Shown here in pieces: positions 32,368-34,715 of a stretch of 34,715 bases of DNA. The stretch is taken from contig CAYQMF010000068.1 in NCBI GenBank assembly GCA_964418595.1, positions 1-34,715 on the forward strand, in the 5' to 3' direction. Made by a program: the position numbers and the translations under genes. The notes under the pieces were generated by a model. It searched no databases. It was not told where the DNA came from and saw nothing but the letters and a program-made list of their open reading frames with translations. The stretch's first letter is position 1. The number at the start of each line of letters is the position of its first letter. This DNA comes from CAYQMF01 sp964418595 (GTDB taxonomy: Bacteria; Planctomycetota; UBA1135; UBA2386).

Positions 32368-34029
32368 TCAGGAGCCGATCTCGAAGGAGCCGCCGATGGG
32401 GAGGAAGAGAGGCGGAACGAACGGTTGCGAAGCGATGGGTGCCTGCACGGGCTGCCCGTAGAAGCCGCGACCGCGCAACGACATGTTCATCGGCACCGGC
32501 ACCCGGGTGCGGGCCTGTCCGGTGGCGATGCCCGGGAGCGTCACGAAGCTGGTGAGGTCGAAGTAGAAGCGGAACGGCGACGCGAACACGTTGGGGTTGG
32601 CGTCGGCGACCCCCAGGATCCAGAGCGCGGCGATGCCGGCGGGCAGGTCCACGCTGAGATCGACGAAGCCCCCGAGGGGCGGATCGATCGGGCTCACCGT
32701 GGCGCGCCCGATCCAAGGCGCCGTCAGGGCGTTCTGGGCCGTGACCGGACCCGACGTCGGGCTGCTGGCGAGGAAGCAACCGGAGAGCAGCACGGCCCCG
32801 GGTGCGAGGTTCGTGAGCGGGCTGCGCACGAGTTCACTGCCGTCGAGGTTCAGGGTGCCGGCGTTGGTGGCGAGCACCTGCAGGGGGATCGACGTGAACG
32901 TGTTCCACTGCAGCAGCCCGTTGCCGTTGCCCAGATCGAAGCTCGCCGCGCCGTTCCGCAGGCGGCTGTTGCCGATCACGAGTCCGTTGGCACCTGGGGC
33001 GAGCGCGACGCCGATGTCGCCGGCGAGCAGGGTCTCCGTGACACGAAGGGTGCACGTGCCGGCGCGAGGTGCCGTGCGCAGGGCGAAGTCGCCCGGCAGA
33101 ACGCCGCCGCTGGCCACGACGTGGTGCAGGCCGAGCGCGGTCGTGCCAGGCGTGTTGGCCTCGACATCGAATGCGCGCTGCATCGCGTCGACGTCGACGT
33201 GCAGGAAGCGCAGTTGCCAGCGCGCGGTGCTCGCCGCGGTGCGCCGCACCCGCACGCCGTGCGTCGCCTGTCGGATCTCGGCGTGCGTCAGGTCGAGCAG
33301 GTGATCGCCGCCCGTGCTCTGGATGTCGACGTCGATGCCGACGGCGCAGTCTTCGATCGCGAGGTGCTCCGCCGAGACGTCGACGTTGCCGAAGGTGCTG
33401 AGGTCGCGGATCTGCAGCCCGATGGGTGCGTCGTGCACGTGCACTTCGTGCAACACGAGCGGGGCCTGTTCGCCGGAGGGGCTCGCGTTGTTGGTGACCC
33501 GGATGCCGACGCTCGACTGGCCTTCGCAGTGGATCTCACCCAACTCGGCGAACTCGCTCGGGTGGTAGTGCTGCGACGTGTCGAAGTCGATTCCGATCTG
33601 GCCGCCGCGGATCTCGAGCCCGTGGATGTGTGCGTGGTTGGTGCGCACCGGCAGGCCGACGGCGTGGTTGCCGGCGTCGAGCACGACGTGGCCGGCGGCC
33701 GTGCCGGTCACGCCGAGGAGGCTGACGTGCACGTGCGCGTGGTGCTGGCCGACGACATCGGTGAGCACACGCTCCAGCGTGACGGTCGGTGTGACTGCCG
33801 GGTCGAGACGGATCTCCTCGAGGATCGAGCCGATTCCCGAGAACCGGGCGCGCTCCTGGGTCGACAGCGCGGTGAGGGCGAGGGTGCCGTTGACGACCCG
33901 GATCGCCTCGTCCAGCGACAGCCGGGTGTCGCCGAGGGCGCCGTGCGACCGCACGTCGTCGACGGTGCAGGTCAGTTGCGCGGACAGACCGGTGGCCAGG
34001 AGTGGGAGGGCGACGATCGGGAGACGCAT
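32368..34029 (-). CDS. Secreted surface protein, beta-helix type (paralog 1 of a tandem pair)
   Basis: The 553-aa protein has a signal peptide (1-17, LSA before Gln18) and the N-terminal pattern VDDVRSHGALGDTRLSLDEAIRVVNGTLAL, similar to CSLREA modules. A long stretch of short beta strands (about 90-390) follows, rich in H/V/D such as HHAHVHVSLL and NHAHIHGLEIRGG, of beta-helix style. The C-terminal domain (GGFVDLSVDL ... PPLFLPIGGSFEIGS) is shared with its downstream paralog. Many histidines in the first half could hold metal, but the sequence does not prove it. The ATG at 34029 begins the signal peptide; the open frame upstream is shadow. A candidate promoter lies at 34098-34070, so this is probably the first gene of the pair. 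Confidence 0.72.
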   Translation of the reverse strand: MRLPIVALPLLATGLSAQLTCTVDDVRSHGALGDTRLSLDEAIRVVNGTLALTALSTQERARFSGIGSILEEIRLDPAVTPTVTLERVLTDVVGQHHAHVHVSLLGVTGTAAGHVVLDAGNHAVGLPVRTNHAHIHGLEIRGGQIGIDFDTSQHYHPSEFAELGEIHCEGQSSVGIRVTNNASPSGEQAPLVLHEVHVHDAPIGLQIRDLSTFGNVDVSAEHLAIEDCAVGIDVDIQSTGGDHLLDLTHAEIRQATHGVRVRRTAASTARWQLRFLHVDVDAMQRAFDVEANTPGTTALGLHHVVASGGVLPGDFALRTAPRAGTCTLRVTETLLAGDIGVALAPGANGLVIGNSRLRNGAASFDLGNGNGLLQWNTFTSIPLQVLATNAGTLNLDGSELVRSPLTNLAPGAVLLSGCFLASSPTSGPVTAQNALTAPWIGRATVSPIDPPLGGFVDLSVDLPAGIAALWILGVADANPNVFASPFRFYFDLTSFVTLPGIATGQARTRVPVPMNMSLRGRGFYGQPVQAPIASQPFVPPLFLPIGGSFEIGS

Positions 34030-34069
34030 GCTTGGCGCGGGAGAGAAGATCGGGCAGGCGCAGCGCGGA

Positions 34070-34098
34070 AGGCTACGGTCAGCCCAGATCCGGGGCAA
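34070..34098 (-). promoter_or_regulatory. Candidate promoter of the surface-protein pair
   Basis: On the minus strand TTGCCC (34098-34093) and TAGCCT (34075-34070) are 17 bp apart, matching four and three of six consensus bases. It sits about 40 bp before the ATG at 34029. Weak but correctly spaced. Confidence 0.3.
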
Positions 34099-34114
34099 GC
34101 CGCCCGCGGTGGGA

Positions 34115-34140
34115 CCGACGGCGCGTTCTCCAACCGTCGG
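34115..34140 (-). terminator. Hairpin downstream of the ClpC gene
   Basis: CCGACGG (34115-34121) and CCGTCGG (34134-34140) form a perfect 7-bp stem with a 12-nt loop, 36 bp past the ClpC stop codon on the minus strand and ahead of the surface-protein promoter. No T-tract. Confidence 0.4.
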
Positions 34141-34176
34141 CACCCAGAACTCGTGCGGACTCTCTCGGCGCGGCGC

Positions 34177-34715
34177 TCAGCTCGTCGGCGTCCCCGTCTC
34201 CGCCTTCTCCGGCGCCGGCGCCGGCAGCGCTTCCTTGTGGAAGGCGACCTTGCCGTCTTCGAGCACCGCCTTCAGCAGCCAGTGGCCCTCGAGGGAACCG
34301 CGCAGGATCTCCTCGGAGAGGGGATCCTCGATCATCCGCTCGATGGCGCGCTTGAGCGGTCGCGCCCCGAAGTCGGCGTTGAAGTTCTTCTCGATCAGGT
34401 GGTCGACCACCTCCGGCGTGACTTCGAGCTTCAGGTTCTTGCCGGCCATCCGGCTCTGCACCTTGGCCATCTCGTTGCGCACGATGCGCTGCATGTCGTC
34501 GCGGCTGAGCTGGTTGAAGACCACCAGCTCGTCGACGCGGTTGAGGAACTCGGGCCGGAAGTGGCGCTCCACCTCGCCCTGGATCATCTCGCGCATCTTC
34601 TCGTAGCCGCCCTCGCCGGCCGACTTGGTGAAGCCGAGGCCGGCCGAGTTCTTGATCAGATTGGCGCCGATGTTCGACGTCATGATCAGGACCACGTTGC
34701 GGAAGTCGATGTGCC
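34177..34715 (-). CDS. clpC: ClpC-type ATP-dependent Clp protease ATP-binding subunit, C-terminal part only
   Basis: The gene continues beyond the right edge; only the last 179 codons or so are visible. The frame opens HIDFRNVVLIMTSNIGANLI, part of the second AAA+ module (sensor 1 region), continues with RPEFLNRVDELVVFNQLS (arginine finger and C-terminal lid) and has FGARPLKRAIERMIEDPLSEEIL (sensor 2, D2-small domain). A short Ala/Pro/Glu/Thr-rich tail follows, ending at the TGA at 34177. ClpC/ClpB unfoldases use ATP to thread proteins, ClpC into ClpP. The pattern fits ClpC better than ClpB, but the distinguishing middle and N-terminal regions are outside the window. Confidence 0.9.
   Translation of the reverse strand, partial: HIDFRNVVLIMTSNIGANLIKNSAGLGFTKSAGEGGYEKMREMIQGEVERHFRPEFLNRVDELVVFNQLSRDDMQRIVRNEMAKVQSRMAGKNLKLEVTPEVVDHLIEKNFNADFGARPLKRAIERMIEDPLSEEILRGSLEGHWLLKAVLEDGKVAFHKEALPAPAPEKAETGTPTS

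Noticed and set aside
1..34715. CRISPR array, insertion sequence, prophage or integron
   Set aside because: No regularly spaced repeats, transposase or integrase motifs, or terminal inverted repeats; gene composition is even throughout.

Overview
The window is about 34.7 kb of very GC-rich DNA with dense, mostly intact protein genes and almost no spare intergenic space. It most likely comes from a member of the Planctomycetota. The supporting signs are a DUF6677-type membrane protein, a DUF3299 protein, several large secreted proteins of parallel beta-helix type and a small TRASH-like secreted cysteine protein. Genes are often coupled by ATGA or GTGA overlaps, and Shine-Dalgarno sequences are weak or absent. 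The phylum call is inference from gene families and style. No rRNA, tRNA, phage, insertion sequence or CRISPR array was seen.

Layout from left to right: (1) a LOG-family nucleotide hydrolase, cut by the left edge, divergent from an EboE-like TIM-barrel protein. (2) A three-gene block with an ABC ATPase, a permease with a histidine-rich extracytoplasmic loop and a secreted DUF3299 protein, resembling zinc-uptake loci of the Vibrio Zrg type. (3) An HD-GYP membrane protein coupled to a TPR-like lipoprotein. (4) A 299-bp gap between convergent genes with a strong candidate for a new structured small RNA on the minus strand. (5) A hydantoinase A/oxoprolinase gene divergent from a coupled operon plsY-gpsA-polytopic membrane protein (glycerophospholipid synthesis). 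(6) A secreted protein and a membrane-anchored Mrr-type nuclease. (7) A minus-strand block with a DUF3592 protein, a small membrane protein, a DinG/XPD-type Fe-S helicase, then an SPFH protein with a ribbon-helix-helix protein. (8) Class I fructose-bisphosphate aldolase, a secreted protein with three cysteine modules and xylulokinase. (9) A DUF4097-like lipoprotein, a DUF6677 protein and a tiny membrane protein, facing dprA. (10) Two coupled secreted proteins and a truncated beta-helix gene. (11) A secreted fusion of a metallo-beta-lactamase fold with a D-2-hydroxyacid dehydrogenase, preceded by two tandem paralogous surface proteins. (12) The C-terminal end of a ClpC-type unfoldase at the right edge.

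The most unusual observations are these. The small RNA candidate has a TTGACA promoter, two hairpins joined by a 9-bp loop-loop complement, a pyrimidine-rich stretch and a U-rich end. All nine predicted signal-peptidase-I substrates have Gln immediately after the predicted cleavage site, like the Bacteroidetes 'Q-rule'. The remaining highlights are the exported MBL-dehydrogenase fusion, the His-rich ABC/DUF3299 locus and the SPFH/RHH pair with a perfect palindrome upstream.
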